The position numbers and the translations under genes are program-made. DNA of 35,238 nucleotides from Rhodothermales bacterium. Lineage in GTDB: Bacteria; Bacteroidota; Rhodothermia; Rhodothermales; Bin80. The notes below the pieces were generated by a model. It worked only from the letters and a program-made list of their open reading frames with translations. It did no database searches and was not told where the DNA came from. The stretch is from NCBI GenBank assembly GCA_012271205.1, contig JAAXGT010000145.1, forward strand, positions 1 through 35,238. Direction: 5' to 3'. Shown in pieces: positions 9,302 through 18,193 of the stretch. The first letter of the stretch is position 1. Each line of letters opens with the position of its first letter.

Positions 9302-9807
9302 TGCAGCAGTGACTTGAAAGACGAAGAGAGCGGGCTTTCTGCCGCCGAATCAGGACTTTCTGGACCATCCCCTGCGACGGATTCAGTGCCGCAATAGTGG
9401 TCAAATGCACGCACCAAATCTGTGGCGATAGCCACCGCACTGCGCCCCTCGATGTGTCGCCGCTCGATCACAAAGGCTACATCCCCGCCCTTGATCAGCG
9501 CCATAAACGGCGAGGATGGCGGAAGGCCTGCCAAGTACTCACGGGCGCGTGCAGTCGCGTCCAGATCTTGCCCGGCAAACACAGTGACCGCCGTGTCCGG
9601 TCGCACACTGTGCTGCAGTGCCATGGCAACCGCCGGGCGCGCCATACCAGCTGCACAACCGCACACGGAGTTGATAACCAGCAGCGTGGTTTCGTCTGGG
9701 TCCATGTCGAATGCGTCATCCACCTCGGGGGCCGTTCTAAGTTCGAGCACTCCCAGGCGGGTGAGTTCGGCGCGCATCGGCTGAACCAGGACTTCCGGAT
9801 AGGGCAT
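9298..9807 (-). CDS. BrxA/BrxB-family bacilliredoxin (YphP/YqiW-like)
   Basis: This thioredoxin-fold protein carries the diagnostic CGC motif at residues 49-51 within INSVCGCAAGMARPAV. Family members reduce protein disulfides formed with bacillithiol. Other family segments are TVFAGQDLDATARAREYL and the cis-Pro-side stretch MALIKGGDVAFVIERRHIEG. At 169 residues it exceeds the roughly 145 residues of Bacillus YphP because of a Ser/Pro-rich tail of about 28 residues with no obvious domain. Its stop overlaps the flippase stop tail to tail. It implies that the organism makes or uses bacillithiol, but no synthesis gene lies in this window. Confidence 0.88.
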   Translation of the reverse strand: MPYPEVLVQPMRAELTRLGVLELRTAPEVDDAFDMDPDETTLLVINSVCGCAAGMARPAVAMALQHSVRPDTAVTVFAGQDLDATARAREYLAGLPPSSPFMALIKGGDVAFVIERRHIEGRSAVAIATDLVRAFDHYCGTESVAGDGPESPDSAAESPLSSSFKSLLH

Positions 9808-9892
9808 GATGGATATTCAGTCTGTGGTTAGCGTTGTACTTGGATTGCCTCGCTGCGGATCCTTCCTTCTGGAATGGCTTTGGCATGAAGGT

Positions 9893-9900
9893 TAGATTTG
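9893..9900 (+). promoter_or_regulatory. Candidate Bacteroidota-type -7 box before the NlpC/P60 gene
   Basis: TAGATTTG matches the TAnnTTTG -7 consensus known for Bacteroidota primary sigma promoters and lies 23 bases before the ATG. A TTTG occurs at 9879-9882, closer than the usual 19-23 base spacing, so the upstream element is not convincing. Confidence 0.3.
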
Positions 9901-9923
9901 ATTGCACCTAAGTAACTGCTGAA

Positions 9924-10502
9924 ATGCGATACGTGCTGATCTGCGCTTTTCTTATTGCGGGCTGCTGTCCGGGAGCAGCCTTGGTCTCAACCACACCTGC
10001 AACGCCCGTGACTGAAAGTAACACCTCTGCCAACACCCCGATTATCCCCTCGGCTGACTTGGAACAGAAATTGCGGGCGCTGGCTGCCAGTTGGCAGGGC
10101 ACGCCGTATGTTGAGGGAGGCTCAACACAGGCGGGCACGGATGCGCCGGCCTTTGTTCAAATGGCGGCCAATGACATAATGGACGTATCTCTTCCACGTT
10201 CAACCGCGCGCCAGTTGGGCATTGGCGAGGAAATTCAGCGTGACGCGCTCATGCCTGGGGATGTAATCTTCTTTCGCCCTACCAATATGCCGCGCCACGT
10301 CGGAATTTATCTGGGCAGCGGCGAATTCGCTCACGCCTGGCCCGACGACGGTGTTACCATCGTGCGGCTGGATGATCCGTACTGGAGCGGTGCCTATTGG
10401 GTTGCTCGCAGACTTTTGGGGCAAGCAGGGGCCATCGCTGCACCAGCATCTCAGGAGCCTGAGCGTACACAGCGACCTTCACGCCGACGTGTTGGCTGGT
10501 AA
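9924..10502 (+). CDS. NlpC/P60-like lipoprotein lacking the catalytic cysteine
   Basis: A lipobox LIAGC places the lipidated Cys at residue 14, so the protein is probably anchored in the outer or inner membrane. After a Ser/Thr-rich linker comes an NlpC/P60 fold (about residues 48-165): WQGTPYVEGGSTQAG, VSLPRSTARQLG, LMPGDVIFFRP and RHVGIYLGSGEFAHAW are all recognisable. These enzymes normally cut peptidoglycan peptides with a Cys-His-polar triad. Here the DCSGFV motif reads DAPAFV, so the nucleophile at residue 74 is Ala (codon GCG); the second residue His125 and the later His137 remain. The Cys-to-Ala change needs more than one base, so a simple sequencing error is unlikely. It may be a non-catalytic binding protein, or an enzyme using another residue. 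Confidence 0.85.
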   Translation: MRYVLICAFLIAGCCPGAALVSTTPATPVTESNTSANTPIIPSADLEQKLRALAASWQGTPYVEGGSTQAGTDAPAFVQMAANDIMDVSLPRSTARQLGIGEEIQRDALMPGDVIFFRPTNMPRHVGIYLGSGEFAHAWPDDGVTIVRLDDPYWSGAYWVARRLLGQAGAIAAPASQEPERTQRPSRRRVGW

Positions 10503-10528
10503 GCCGGGACCCATCCAAATCTGTCTGA

Positions 10529-11005
10529 ATGCCTGTCTATCTGACGGCCGAAGCACTCCAAAAGCTCAAGGCCGATTTATACTACGCCCGCACGGTGGAA
10601 CGCAAGCGCATTGCGCGGGAAATCGCAGAGGCGCGCGCACACGGCGACCTGTCTGAAAACGCCGAATACGATGCAGCCAAGGAGGCCCAAGGCCGGCTGG
10701 AAGCACGTATCGCTCAAATGGAAGCTACGCTCAGCAACGCCCGCATGTTGAACGAGAATCAGGTCGATGCCACGAAGGCGTACATCCTGTCCACTGTTCG
10801 AGTGCGCAACTTGAAGACCGGTGCGGAGCAATCATTCAAGCTGGTATCCGCTCCGGAAGCAGACTTAACGCGTGGACTGATATCCATTACCAGCCCCATC
10901 GGCAGGGGGCTGCTGGGGCTGGGCGTGGGCGAAGAGGCCGTCATCCGTGTACCTGCAGGCGAAGTCCGGATGCAGGTTCTCGAGATCACGCGCGACGGAT
11001 CCTGA
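10529..11005 (+). CDS. greA: Transcript cleavage factor GreA
   Basis: GreA inserts its N-terminal coiled coil into the RNA polymerase secondary channel and rescues backtracked complexes. The sequence shows the typical start [20 protein letters not shown], the hairpin tip [20 protein letters not shown] with the conserved D-L-S-E-N-A-E-Y acidic turn, and the FKBP-like C-terminal domain with [19 protein letters not shown]. At 158 residues it has normal length. Its TGA overlaps the proposed CTG start of the threonine aldolase downstream. Confidence 0.97.
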   Translation: MPVYLTAEALQKLKADLYYARTVERKRIAREIAEARAHGDLSENAEYDAAKEAQGRLEARIAQMEATLSNARMLNENQVDATKAYILSTVRVRNLKTGAEQSFKLVSAPEADLTRGLISITSPIGRGLLGLGVGEEAVIRVPAGEVRMQVLEITRDGS

Positions 11006-12024
11006 TCGACCTGCGCAGCGATACGGTGACACAACCCTGCGAGGGCATGCGTCGCGCCATGTATGAGGCCGAGGTCGGAGACGACGTGTTTGGCGAAGAT
11101 CCAACAGTAAATCGCCTTCAGAATCGGATCGCTGAACTTCTTGGCAAGAAGGCCGCATTGTTTGTTCCCTCCGGCATGATGGGCAACCAACTCGGCGTGC
11201 ACGTACATACGCGGCCCGGCGACGAAGTGATTGTCGAGCGATCGAGTCACATCTTCAATTATGAATCCGGCGCCGCGGGCAGCCTAAGTGGGGTTACCCT
11301 CCACGTTATTGACGGGACCAGAGGGCAGATTAGCGAAAGCGACCTGCTGGGCGCCCTGCGCCACGGATACTACTGGGAGTCGCGCTCGCGTCTTTTGTGC
11401 CTGGAGAATACACTTAACAAGGCTGGCGGCGTGATTTATCCACTTGAGCGCATGCAGGCACTGACCAGGATGGCCCGGACACACGGACTGGCAACTCATC
11501 TGGACGGGGCCCGTCTCTGGAATGCTTCGGCAGCTACGGGCACGCCCGAGCAAATGTACGCGGATTTATTCGATACCGTTACCGTGTGTCTTTCCAAGGG
11601 CCTAGGGGCACCAGTGGGATCTGTTTTTGCGGGAACGCGCGATCAGATCGAAGCGGCGCACCGTCGCAGGAAAGTGCTGGGCGCCGGAATGCGCCAGGCG
11701 GGCATTCTCGCTGCAGCCGGATTATATGCGTTGCGTTATCATCGCAAAGGATTGGCGGAAGATCACGCCAAAGCACGGCGTCTCGCAGAGGGTCTCGCCA
11801 ATTTGGAGACACTCGATGTTCAAATGCCCGAGACCAACATCGTACTGTTCGACGTGAAACATGGAAAGGCCCTGCCAATTCTGGAGGACCTGCAGCGTGC
11901 AGGGGTGGCAATGGTTCCTTTTGCTCCGAATACCATTCGTGCCACGACCCATCGGGACTTAACGATGGGCGACATTGATCGTGCACTAGGGCTTATTCGA
12001 CGTGTCGCAGGGAAAGTCAATTAA
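11002..12024 (+). CDS. ltaE: Low-specificity L-threonine aldolase (PLP), probable CTG start
   Basis: This fold-type I PLP enzyme splits L-threonine or L-allo-threonine into glycine and acetaldehyde. The body is typical: [39 protein letters not shown], and the PLP lysine K199 in [12 protein letters not shown]. The conserved N-terminus [11 protein letters not shown] is encoded upstream of the first usual start codon (GTG 11026), which would remove most of it. Reading from CTG 11002 gives (M)IDLRSDTVT exactly as in the family, and the CTG shares bases with the greA TGA (CTGA overlap), so translation is probably coupled. The end overlaps the FAH-family stop by 4 bases. GTG 11026 cannot be excluded without experiment. 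Confidence 0.9.
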   Translation: MIDLRSDTVTQPCEGMRRAMYEAEVGDDVFGEDPTVNRLQNRIAELLGKKAALFVPSGMMGNQLGVHVHTRPGDEVIVERSSHIFNYESGAAGSLSGVTLHVIDGTRGQISESDLLGALRHGYYWESRSRLLCLENTLNKAGGVIYPLERMQALTRMARTHGLATHLDGARLWNASAATGTPEQMYADLFDTVTVCLSKGLGAPVGSVFAGTRDQIEAAHRRRKVLGAGMRQAGILAAAGLYALRYHRKGLAEDHAKARRLAEGLANLETLDVQMPETNIVLFDVKHGKALPILEDLQRAGVAMVPFAPNTIRATTHRDLTMGDIDRALGLIRRVAGKVN

Positions 12025-12674
12025 GCCACTGTTACCTTTAGCGGTTCGAGGCCCGTACCACTGGCCTCCAGCACATCGCCCCGCAGTACGGGACCGACTC
12101 CATCCGGCGTACCGGTGAAGAGCACGTCCCCCGGCTCCAGCGTGAAGATGCGTGAGCACCAAGCTACCAGGTGTACCACGCTGAAGATCATATCGCTCGT
12201 GTTTCCCTCCTGGCGCACCTGTCCGTTGACGGAGAGCTCAATCGTTAGTGCCTGCACATCCTGGACTTGACCGGCGGGCGTAAAGTTGCCCAGCGGAGCA
12301 AACGTGTCGAATCCCTTGGCCACGCTCCATGGCTGACCTTTTGCTTTGGCCTTGGCCTGCAGGTCCCGTGCCGTCATATCTAACCCGACTGCATAGCCGG
12401 CTACATACTGCAGACTCGAGCCCGTGCCGATATCTTTACCGCTGCGACCGATAAGCACCACCAGTTCAAGTTCGTGGTGCACGGTGGAACTTATAGCCGG
12501 CAGCACAACCTGGCTGCCTGACGGCACTAGCGCTGTAGCAGGCTTCAGAAATATGACGGGCGCCGCAGGCACTTTGGCGTTCATTTCAGCGGCGTGCTTT
12601 GCGTAGTTGCGTGCTACGCAAAGCACCTTGCCACAGCGCAGCCATTTACCCGTGACCGGATGGACAATAAGCAT
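12021..12674 (-). CDS. Fumarylacetoacetate hydrolase (FAH) family protein
   Basis: This is a compact FAH-domain hydrolase/isomerase/decarboxylase with metal-binding acidic residues in [12 protein letters not shown] and the downstream [15 protein letters not shown]. Other family segments are [23 protein letters not shown] and [13 protein letters not shown]. Members act on acylpyruvates, oxaloacetate or aromatic-degradation intermediates; the substrate cannot be read here. I chose ATG 12674 because a GAGGG lies just upstream on the - strand; an in-frame GTG at 12686 overlaps that site. The gene is divergent from rplU and ends tail to tail with the threonine aldolase. Confidence 0.88.
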   Translation of the reverse strand: MLIVHPVTGKWLRCGKVLCVARNYAKHAAEMNAKVPAAPVIFLKPATALVPSGSQVVLPAISSTVHHELELVVLIGRSGKDIGTGSSLQYVAGYAVGLDMTARDLQAKAKAKGQPWSVAKGFDTFAPLGNFTPAGQVQDVQALTIELSVNGQVRQEGNTSDMIFSVVHLVAWCSRIFTLEPGDVLFTGTPDGVGPVLRGDVLEASGTGLEPLKVTVA

Positions 12675-12787
12675 GAATACCCTCACATGTGGAAAGGCCG
12701 CTCAGGAAACCACGCGTGCGCACGCTGGTTGCACCGGCGCTACGCACTCTCGCGCCACACGGCGCTCCAAAAGCAGAGGATTCTCGG

Positions 12788-13129
12788 ATGTACGCAATTG
12801 TGGACATAGGCGGCAAACAGTTCAGGGTCGCCGAACAAGACACACTCTTTGTAGCACATGACGGGCAAACGAATGAAGGCGATACGCTTGTTTTCCCGCA
12901 TGTGCTGCTGATGGCCGATGGAGAAGATATAAAGGTAGGCATGCCGCACGTTGAGGGCGCACGGGTCACGGCCAGCGTGCTCCGCCATGTAAAGGGTGAC
13001 AAGGTGCTCGTATTCAAGAAAAAGCGGCGCAAACGGTACAAGGTTAAGCGGGGGCACCGGCAATTGTATACTCAAATTAAGATAGAATCATTATCCACCG
13101 GACGAGACACGGAAGACCATGGCACATAA
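12788..13129 (+). CDS. rplU: 50S ribosomal protein L21
   Basis: The sequence [20 protein letters not shown] and the basic stretch [20 protein letters not shown] are diagnostic of L21, a 23S rRNA-binding protein of the large subunit. I chose ATG 12788, with AGAGGA a few bases upstream; a longer in-frame reading from 12689 adds unrelated residues. The leader contains a perfect palindrome GCGTGCGCACGC at 12714-12725, whose role is unknown. The last residues run past the usual L21 end and overlap rpmA by 11 bases. Confidence 0.97.
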   Translation: MYAIVDIGGKQFRVAEQDTLFVAHDGQTNEGDTLVFPHVLLMADGEDIKVGMPHVEGARVTASVLRHVKGDKVLVFKKKRRKRYKVKRGHRQLYTQIKIESLSTGRDTEDHGT

Positions 13130-13382
13130 GAAAGGAGTAGGCTCAACCAAGAACGGTCGCGACTCCAAGCCGAAGATGCTTGGAGTCAAGGTGTACGCCG
13201 GTCAGAAAATTCTGGCGGGCGGTATCATTGTACGGCAGCGAGGTACACGCATTCACCCCGGCAATAATGTAGGGCGCGGCGGCGATGATACCCTGTTTGC
13301 GTGTGCAAGCGGTACGGTCCGGTTTTCCACTGGTCGCGGAGGCCGCAAGAAGGTACATGTAGATCCGGCAGTGCCGGCCTGA
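13119..13382 (+). CDS. rpmA: 50S ribosomal protein L27
   Basis: The 87-residue protein starts [20 protein letters not shown] and contains [21 protein letters not shown]-type sequence, the standard L27 body. L27 lies near the peptidyl-transferase centre. There is no cleavable N-terminal leader of the Firmicute type. The gene overlaps the end of rplU, as expected for a coupled pair. Confidence 0.98.
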   Translation: MAHKKGVGSTKNGRDSKPKMLGVKVYAGQKILAGGIIVRQRGTRIHPGNNVGRGGDDTLFACASGTVRFSTGRGGRKKVHVDPAVPA

Positions 13383-13407
13383 TCAGGACAAACGCAGGGA
13401 CGTTCAT

Positions 13408-15501
13408 ATGGGTACTATGAACCGGATGCGGGAAAACACAGGCGTGGTCCTGTGGATTCTTGTGCTTTCTTTCGGGGGGCTGTGGGTACTGCAGGATTCG
13501 GGGGTCTTTGAAACAATTGGTACAGATCCGCTCAGCAAGATCATCATCGTAAATGGCGATGCCATCACGCTAGATGAATACAACCGGCAGGTGGAGGCGC
13601 AACTCGAGCAAATTCGTCAGGCCACCGGAACGACGGTGTCTCCTCAGCAGCGCGAAACCGAACAAGAACGCGCCTTCAATGCGCTGGTGGAGAACAAGCT
13701 GCGCGAGCAGGAAATGGACCGTCTGGGTGTCTCGGTGAGCGATACCGAGATCACGGAGCTCATTACGGGCGACAATCCCCACCAGTTTATTCGAGCCAAT
13801 TTTTCGGACGAAGCCGGCGGTGTCAATCGCGCGCTTCTCCAAAGTGTCATTGAGGATCCGGCCCAGGAACCATTGTGGCTGCAGATTGAAGACTACATCC
13901 GGCTGGACCGGCGCAGTGCTAAATTTGATCAGTTGATTGCTTCCACTGTGCGAATATCGGAAGCGGACGTAGAAGCTTATCACCATCTCAGGTCACTCAG
14001 TGCCAGTGCGGAATTCTTCTTTTTGCGCTACGCAGATATACCCGATGATTCAGTTACTGTGACGGACAGGGACGTTCGACGGTACTATAACGATAACCGC
14101 GAAGAGTACCGGACGGAGCGACTTTATTCGATGCAGATCGGGATGCTTTCGAAGCTGCCCAATTCGGAAGACACACTGGCAGTGATGCAGGAAATTGAAC
14201 GACTGCGTCCTGGATTTGAGGCTACAGAAAACGACTCTCTCTTCGTGACGCAAAGCGGCAGTGAAACCTCCTGGTCTAACGTGTGGAGAAGCCCAGCAGA
14301 CGTGACGCCGGAATTAGCGACAGCGCTCTTTGAAGACGGAACCATTGAAGTTGGCCAGGTGCTGGGCCCTTTCAAGGTGAACGACCAAGTGCAACTTGTG
14401 AAGGTCGTGGATTCGCGCCCCGCGGAAGAAACTAATGTACGCGCACGTCATATTCTCGCACGCCTTAACGAGAACAATCCCACCGCCGCCAGGCAGAAAA
14501 TATCAGAAGTGCAGCAGCGCATTTTGGCGGGGGAAGACTTTGCGGCCGTGGCTGCGCAGGTTAGCGATGATACAGGCAGCGGCCAACAAGGGGGAGATCT
14601 GGGCTGGTTTGGATCGGGGGCCATGGTCGCTCCATTTCAGGATGCGGCTTTCGATGCACGCGTGGGGGCGCTGACTGGCCCTGTGGAGACCCAGTTTGGG
14701 TTGCATTTGATAGAGGTGACACACCGTGCGACTGAAGATTTTCAGCTGGCCACAATTTCGTTCGCACTGAACGCTTCCGTGGCTACGCTGAACGCCGTCG
14801 AGGAGTCATTGATGGATTTGCAGTATTACGGAGGGGAAACGGGAGACTTTGTGGGTGAGGCGCAACGGCTCGGAATTGAGGTAGAGCCCATGCAACTTGT
14901 GGAGGGGCAAATTGCGCTGCCGGGAATTGGCGTCAGCCGTTCCGTGCCCGCATTTCTGAAGACGGCCAAAGTCGGAGACATCAGCTCGGTGATTGAAATG
15001 GACGATATTTCAATGGTCGTGCATGTGACGGCCATTGAGGTGGAAGGCTACGAACCGCTGGAGGAAGTGGAACAATCCGTTAGGCAGCGGGCCTTGCTGG
15101 AAAAGAAACGGGCTCTTCAGGTAGCGCGCCTCAGCACAGCGTATGCCGAAAGCGGCTTTGATGGTCTTGCCGCAGCATTGGACATGCCACCGCAAACCGT
15201 ACCGGAAGTGTCTTTTGAGCAATCCATCATCAGTGGCTTGGGACGGGACTACACATTTGTAGGCACAGTACTTGGGTTGGCGGCCAGCGAGGATTCCGGA
15301 GTCGTAGAGGGTGAGAATGGCGCGTATGTCGTGCGCACGACTGCGGTCAATGAACCTGCGGTCTTGTCTGATGCCGAACGGGACGAATTGCACGATGAGC
15401 TCTTTTCGCTCCAGGAGCAGGCAATGCAGCGCGAGTGGATTGATGCGCTGCGTGAAGCAGCTGAAATCCAGGATTTGCGTAATGATTTGCTGCGGCAGTA
15501 G
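13408..15501 (+). CDS. PpiD/SurA-like periplasmic peptidyl-prolyl isomerase
   Basis: The 697-residue protein has a short cytoplasmic start, one membrane segment (about residues 12-30, VVLWILVLSFGGLWVL), and then an N-terminal chaperone region of SurA_N type (NRQVEAQLEQIRQATG, FNALVENKLREQEMDRLGVS). A parvulin rotamase domain follows at about residues 345-440 (VRARHILARLNENN, QGGDLGWFGSGAMVAPFQDA, ETQFGLHLIEV). The C-terminal third resembles a second, diverged PPIase-like half plus helices. This layout is that of PpiD, an inner-membrane foldase that helps outer-membrane and secreted proteins leave the Sec channel. It follows rpmA by 25 bases. Confidence 0.88.
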   Translation: MGTMNRMRENTGVVLWILVLSFGGLWVLQDSGVFETIGTDPLSKIIIVNGDAITLDEYNRQVEAQLEQIRQATGTTVSPQQRETEQERAFNALVENKLREQEMDRLGVSVSDTEITELITGDNPHQFIRANFSDEAGGVNRALLQSVIEDPAQEPLWLQIEDYIRLDRRSAKFDQLIASTVRISEADVEAYHHLRSLSASAEFFFLRYADIPDDSVTVTDRDVRRYYNDNREEYRTERLYSMQIGMLSKLPNSEDTLAVMQEIERLRPGFEATENDSLFVTQSGSETSWSNVWRSPADVTPELATALFEDGTIEVGQVLGPFKVNDQVQLVKVVDSRPAEETNVRARHILARLNENNPTAARQKISEVQQRILAGEDFAAVAAQVSDDTGSGQQGGDLGWFGSGAMVAPFQDAAFDARVGALTGPVETQFGLHLIEVTHRATEDFQLATISFALNASVATLNAVEESLMDLQYYGGETGDFVGEAQRLGIEVEPMQLVEGQIALPGIGVSRSVPAFLKTAKVGDISSVIEMDDISMVVHVTAIEVEGYEPLEEVEQSVRQRALLEKKRALQVARLSTAYAESGFDGLAAALDMPPQTVPEVSFEQSIISGLGRDYTFVGTVLGLAASEDSGVVEGENGAYVVRTTAVNEPAVLSDAERDELHDELFSLQEQAMQREWIDALREAAEIQDLRNDLLRQ

Positions 15502-15532
15502 CAATCGCGTGGCTGGTTGCCCCCGGTCGTGT

Positions 15533-15557
15533 TTGGCCCTTTACCACGGTAGGGCTT
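15533..15557. terminator. Possible shared terminator between convergent genes
   Basis: GCCCT pairs with AGGGC and ACC with GGT around a tiny loop, between the convergent ppiD-like and trans-sulfuration genes. Neither side has a real T-run, so this is weak. Confidence 0.3.
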
Positions 15558-15567
15558 ACCGGCCATG

Positions 15568-16707
15568 CTACATGCGAGCGAGCGCCTGATCCAGGTCTGC
15601 AACCAAGTCCTCCACGTCTTCCACACCCACAGACAGCCGCACAAGACCATCAGTTATATCGCGGGACAGGCGCTCCTGGGGCGAGAGCGATGAATGCGAC
15701 ATCGTAGCTGGATGGCCAATGAGGCTTTCAACCCCGCCCAGACTTTCAGCAAACTTGAAGAGACGCACACCCATGAGGACCCGCTCAGCATCTCGGCGCT
15801 CTAACAGTTCAAACGACAGCATGCCGCCGAAGTGACGCATCTGGCGGCGGGCCAACCCGTGGTCTTCACTGCTTGCGAGGCCCGGGAAGTAAACCTTGCG
15901 TACCTCTTCGTGCGCCTGCAGGTACGCCGCAAGGCGACCAGCGCTGGCACACTGGCGCTCCACGCGCAGGTGCAGGGTCTTGGCGCCCCGCAAGAGCAAA
16001 TAACAGTCCATGGGCCCAGGTATGGCCCCCGTGCACGTTACTTGGAAGCGCAGCTTTTCCGCCCATCCATCGTCATTCGTGCACACTACCCCGCCGATCA
16101 CGTCCGAGTGGCCGCCCAGGTATTTCGTAGCAGAGTGCAGGACTAGATCTGCACCCAATCCCAGCGGTTGTTGGAGGTACGGCGTTGCAAACGTGCTGTC
16201 CACGACGATTTCAGCACCCTGGGTACGTGCGATCCTGCTGAGTGCGGCAATATCCAAGACGCGCAGCAACGGATTTGTCGGAGTCTCGATCCAAAGCAGC
16301 CTGGTGGACGGCGTCAGCGCCGCTGCGACAACGTTTGTGCACGTCATGTCGACAAATGTCGTAGGAATACCAGCGGGCCCATGTACGGCTGTAAGCAGCC
16401 GGTAATTGCCGCCGTACAGATCCCGGGAGGCTAGTACATGATCTCCTGGACGAAGCGTACGCAATATAGCGTCAGCTGCGGCAACGCCGGACGAAAAGGC
16501 AACGGCATGCTCGGCGTTTTCCAGTGCGGCCAAGTTGGCTTCCAGAGCTGAGCGCGTTGGATTCGTCACGCGTCCATATTCAAACGGCTGGCCCGATCCC
16601 GGCTCCGCCTTTATGAACGTCGCACTCTGGTACACCGGAACATTAATGGCACCCGTAACCAAATCGGGCCTTTGGCCTGCATGCACCGCCTTGGTTCCAA
16701 AACGCAT
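15568..16707 (-). CDS. Cystathionine gamma-synthase/beta-/gamma-lyase family PLP enzyme
   Basis: This fold-type I PLP enzyme belongs to the Cys/Met metabolism family. Recognisable parts are MRFGTKAVHAGQRPD, FEYGRVTNPTRSALE, AVAFSSGVAAADAIL, the cofactor Asp in IVVDSTFATPYLQQP, and the PLP lysine K195 in LHSATKYLGGHSD. The C-terminal AESLGGVESLIGHPATMSH is also standard. The family includes cystathionine gamma-synthase and the beta- and gamma-lyases; sequence alone does not separate them here, and no methionine genes are adjacent to decide. I chose ATG 16707; in-frame GTG 16716 and TTG 16755 are alternatives without better ribosome sites. Confidence 0.9.
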   Translation of the reverse strand: MRFGTKAVHAGQRPDLVTGAINVPVYQSATFIKAEPGSGQPFEYGRVTNPTRSALEANLAALENAEHAVAFSSGVAAADAILRTLRPGDHVLASRDLYGGNYRLLTAVHGPAGIPTTFVDMTCTNVVAAALTPSTRLLWIETPTNPLLRVLDIAALSRIARTQGAEIVVDSTFATPYLQQPLGLGADLVLHSATKYLGGHSDVIGGVVCTNDDGWAEKLRFQVTCTGAIPGPMDCYLLLRGAKTLHLRVERQCASAGRLAAYLQAHEEVRKVYFPGLASSEDHGLARRQMRHFGGMLSFELLERRDAERVLMGVRLFKFAESLGGVESLIGHPATMSHSSLSPQERLSRDITDGLVRLSVGVEDVEDLVADLDQALARM

Positions 16708-16773
16708 ATGTGTCACGCGTGGTACTTGGGAGCGGTCAGGATCAAAACTGGTCAAACCGCAGTGAATGCGGAT

Positions 16774-16794
16774 GTTCTGCCCAGCAGGCAGAAC
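16774..16794 (-). terminator. Perfect 8-bp stem-loop directly after the TPR gene stop
   Basis: GTTCTGCC and GGCAGAAC form a perfect 8-base stem around a CAGCA-size loop, starting at the base next to the TPR gene stop codon. No T-run follows on the - strand. It could be a Rho-assisted terminator, a 3'-end stabiliser, or an attenuator before the PLP-enzyme gene. Confidence 0.45.
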
Positions 16795-18048
16795 TCAAGG
16801 TCCGGTGTTGTCCGCGCAGGAGGCGACTGCCTCGGCCTTTGAGCGTTGGTTCGTCTGAGCATAGGCCACATAGAGCGCTCTGCAAATATCACGTGCCTCG
16901 CCGATATCATCTTCCATGAGCCGGCTGGCGGCTTCCAGATGCACGATGGCCTGCTCAAACAGGTAATGCCGGGTGGCTGCCAGCTCTTCCATGCGACTTT
17001 CCAACTGTGACTTTCTGAGTACTGGAAGTGAAGCACTTTGGGTATACAACGTGTCATCGACGGCACGATAGCGCGCATCCACGCCTACGGCCTTGTTGAT
17101 ATAAGCCGCTCCCAGGTTAAACTGTGCGTTGGCGTATGTGGAATCCAAGCCGACAGCCATCGAGAGCATACTAACAGCACCGTCGTAATCCGCCTGGTGC
17201 AGCATCAGCGTGCCGTAATTATACAGGAACACCCTGTTTTCCCGTTCGGACGGAAACTCTTGGGCGTAGAAGGCCAATGCGGCCTCAGGCATATCTGCGA
17301 ACGCATACGCATTGAGAAGCATGCTGCGCAGCTCGCGATCGTCCGGGTGACTCTGCATGCCGGTTTCTAACGTCCGCACCATCGACTTGTAGTGGGTCGG
17401 GCGCTCGGTGAGATCCACTCCCTCTTCCGCCAAGAGCTCGTAGGTCTTTGCGAGATAGACGTAGATTTCGCGGTGTGTGTGTCCAACTGACAGTGCAGTT
17501 TCATAGGCATCAATGGCCTGTGTCAGATGACCTGCCCCGTAGTACGCGGCAGCCTCGTTCATGTACGCGTCTCCGGAATCCGGGAAAATCTCTGAGGCGT
17601 TTCGGAAGTGCTGTGCCGCCTCCATAAATACGTCAGCACGCCGCCGCCCTGGAAGCTGCTCCGCCTGATTGTAGACGTCAATGCCAATATTGAACTCGGT
17701 CAGGTAGAGTGCATGCAGACGGCTGTTCACTTCATTATCCCAGGTTGGATCAAGTTCGACACCATGCCGATAAGCCCGAACCAGTTCTGTGATATATACA
17801 GCGTGCTCGTCCTTGTCTGATACACTTGGCATCATTTCGGAGAGAATATCTCCTTTGAGAAACAACGCCTCCGGGTTGTCAGGCTCCGCCTGCAGTGCCT
17901 TGTTGACGTTGTCCAGCGCGCGCTGGTAATCCTTGTTGCGCAGGTCCAGCTTTGCGCCTTCGATATTTGGGTCACTGCCGCAGCCGTCGGGCGCGATCAA
18001 TAGCAGCGCCACAAGCGCCCAAACCAAGGCCGGGCGCCATCGCCTCAT
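16795..18048 (-). CDS. Exported tetratricopeptide-repeat protein
   Basis: After a basic start (MRRWRP) and a hydrophobic segment (about residues 8-18) the protein consists of TPR-like helical pairs. The clearest are RNKDYQRALDNVNKALQAEP, DAYMNEAAAYYGAGHLTQAI and ANAQFNLGAAYINKA. A Cys follows the hydrophobic segment (APDGC), but Asp at -2 does not fit the lipobox, so lipidation is doubtful. TPR proteins act as assembly scaffolds; no partner can be read here. I chose ATG 18048 because it leaves a compact signal sequence; the longer frame begins with TTG 18084. It lies between dapF and the trans-sulfuration gene on the same strand, with gaps of 145 and 87 bases. Confidence 0.75.
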   Translation of the reverse strand: MRRWRPALVWALVALLLIAPDGCGSDPNIEGAKLDLRNKDYQRALDNVNKALQAEPDNPEALFLKGDILSEMMPSVSDKDEHAVYITELVRAYRHGVELDPTWDNEVNSRLHALYLTEFNIGIDVYNQAEQLPGRRRADVFMEAAQHFRNASEIFPDSGDAYMNEAAAYYGAGHLTQAIDAYETALSVGHTHREIYVYLAKTYELLAEEGVDLTERPTHYKSMVRTLETGMQSHPDDRELRSMLLNAYAFADMPEAALAFYAQEFPSERENRVFLYNYGTLMLHQADYDGAVSMLSMAVGLDSTYANAQFNLGAAYINKAVGVDARYRAVDDTLYTQSASLPVLRKSQLESRMEELAATRHYLFEQAIVHLEAASRLMEDDIGEARDICRALYVAYAQTNQRSKAEAVASCADNTGP

Positions 18049-18193
18049 CGGACCGGGTGACTGGAACGGGTTTGGAGAATCCAAAGCGGTTCAAAATTGC
18101 TATGGGCGGAGCGCGTAAACGTAACGTGAAGCAAGCGTGTTTCGCATGCGCTGATGCGATTGAGGTATTATACTGTGACGCAGGGGTTCGGCG

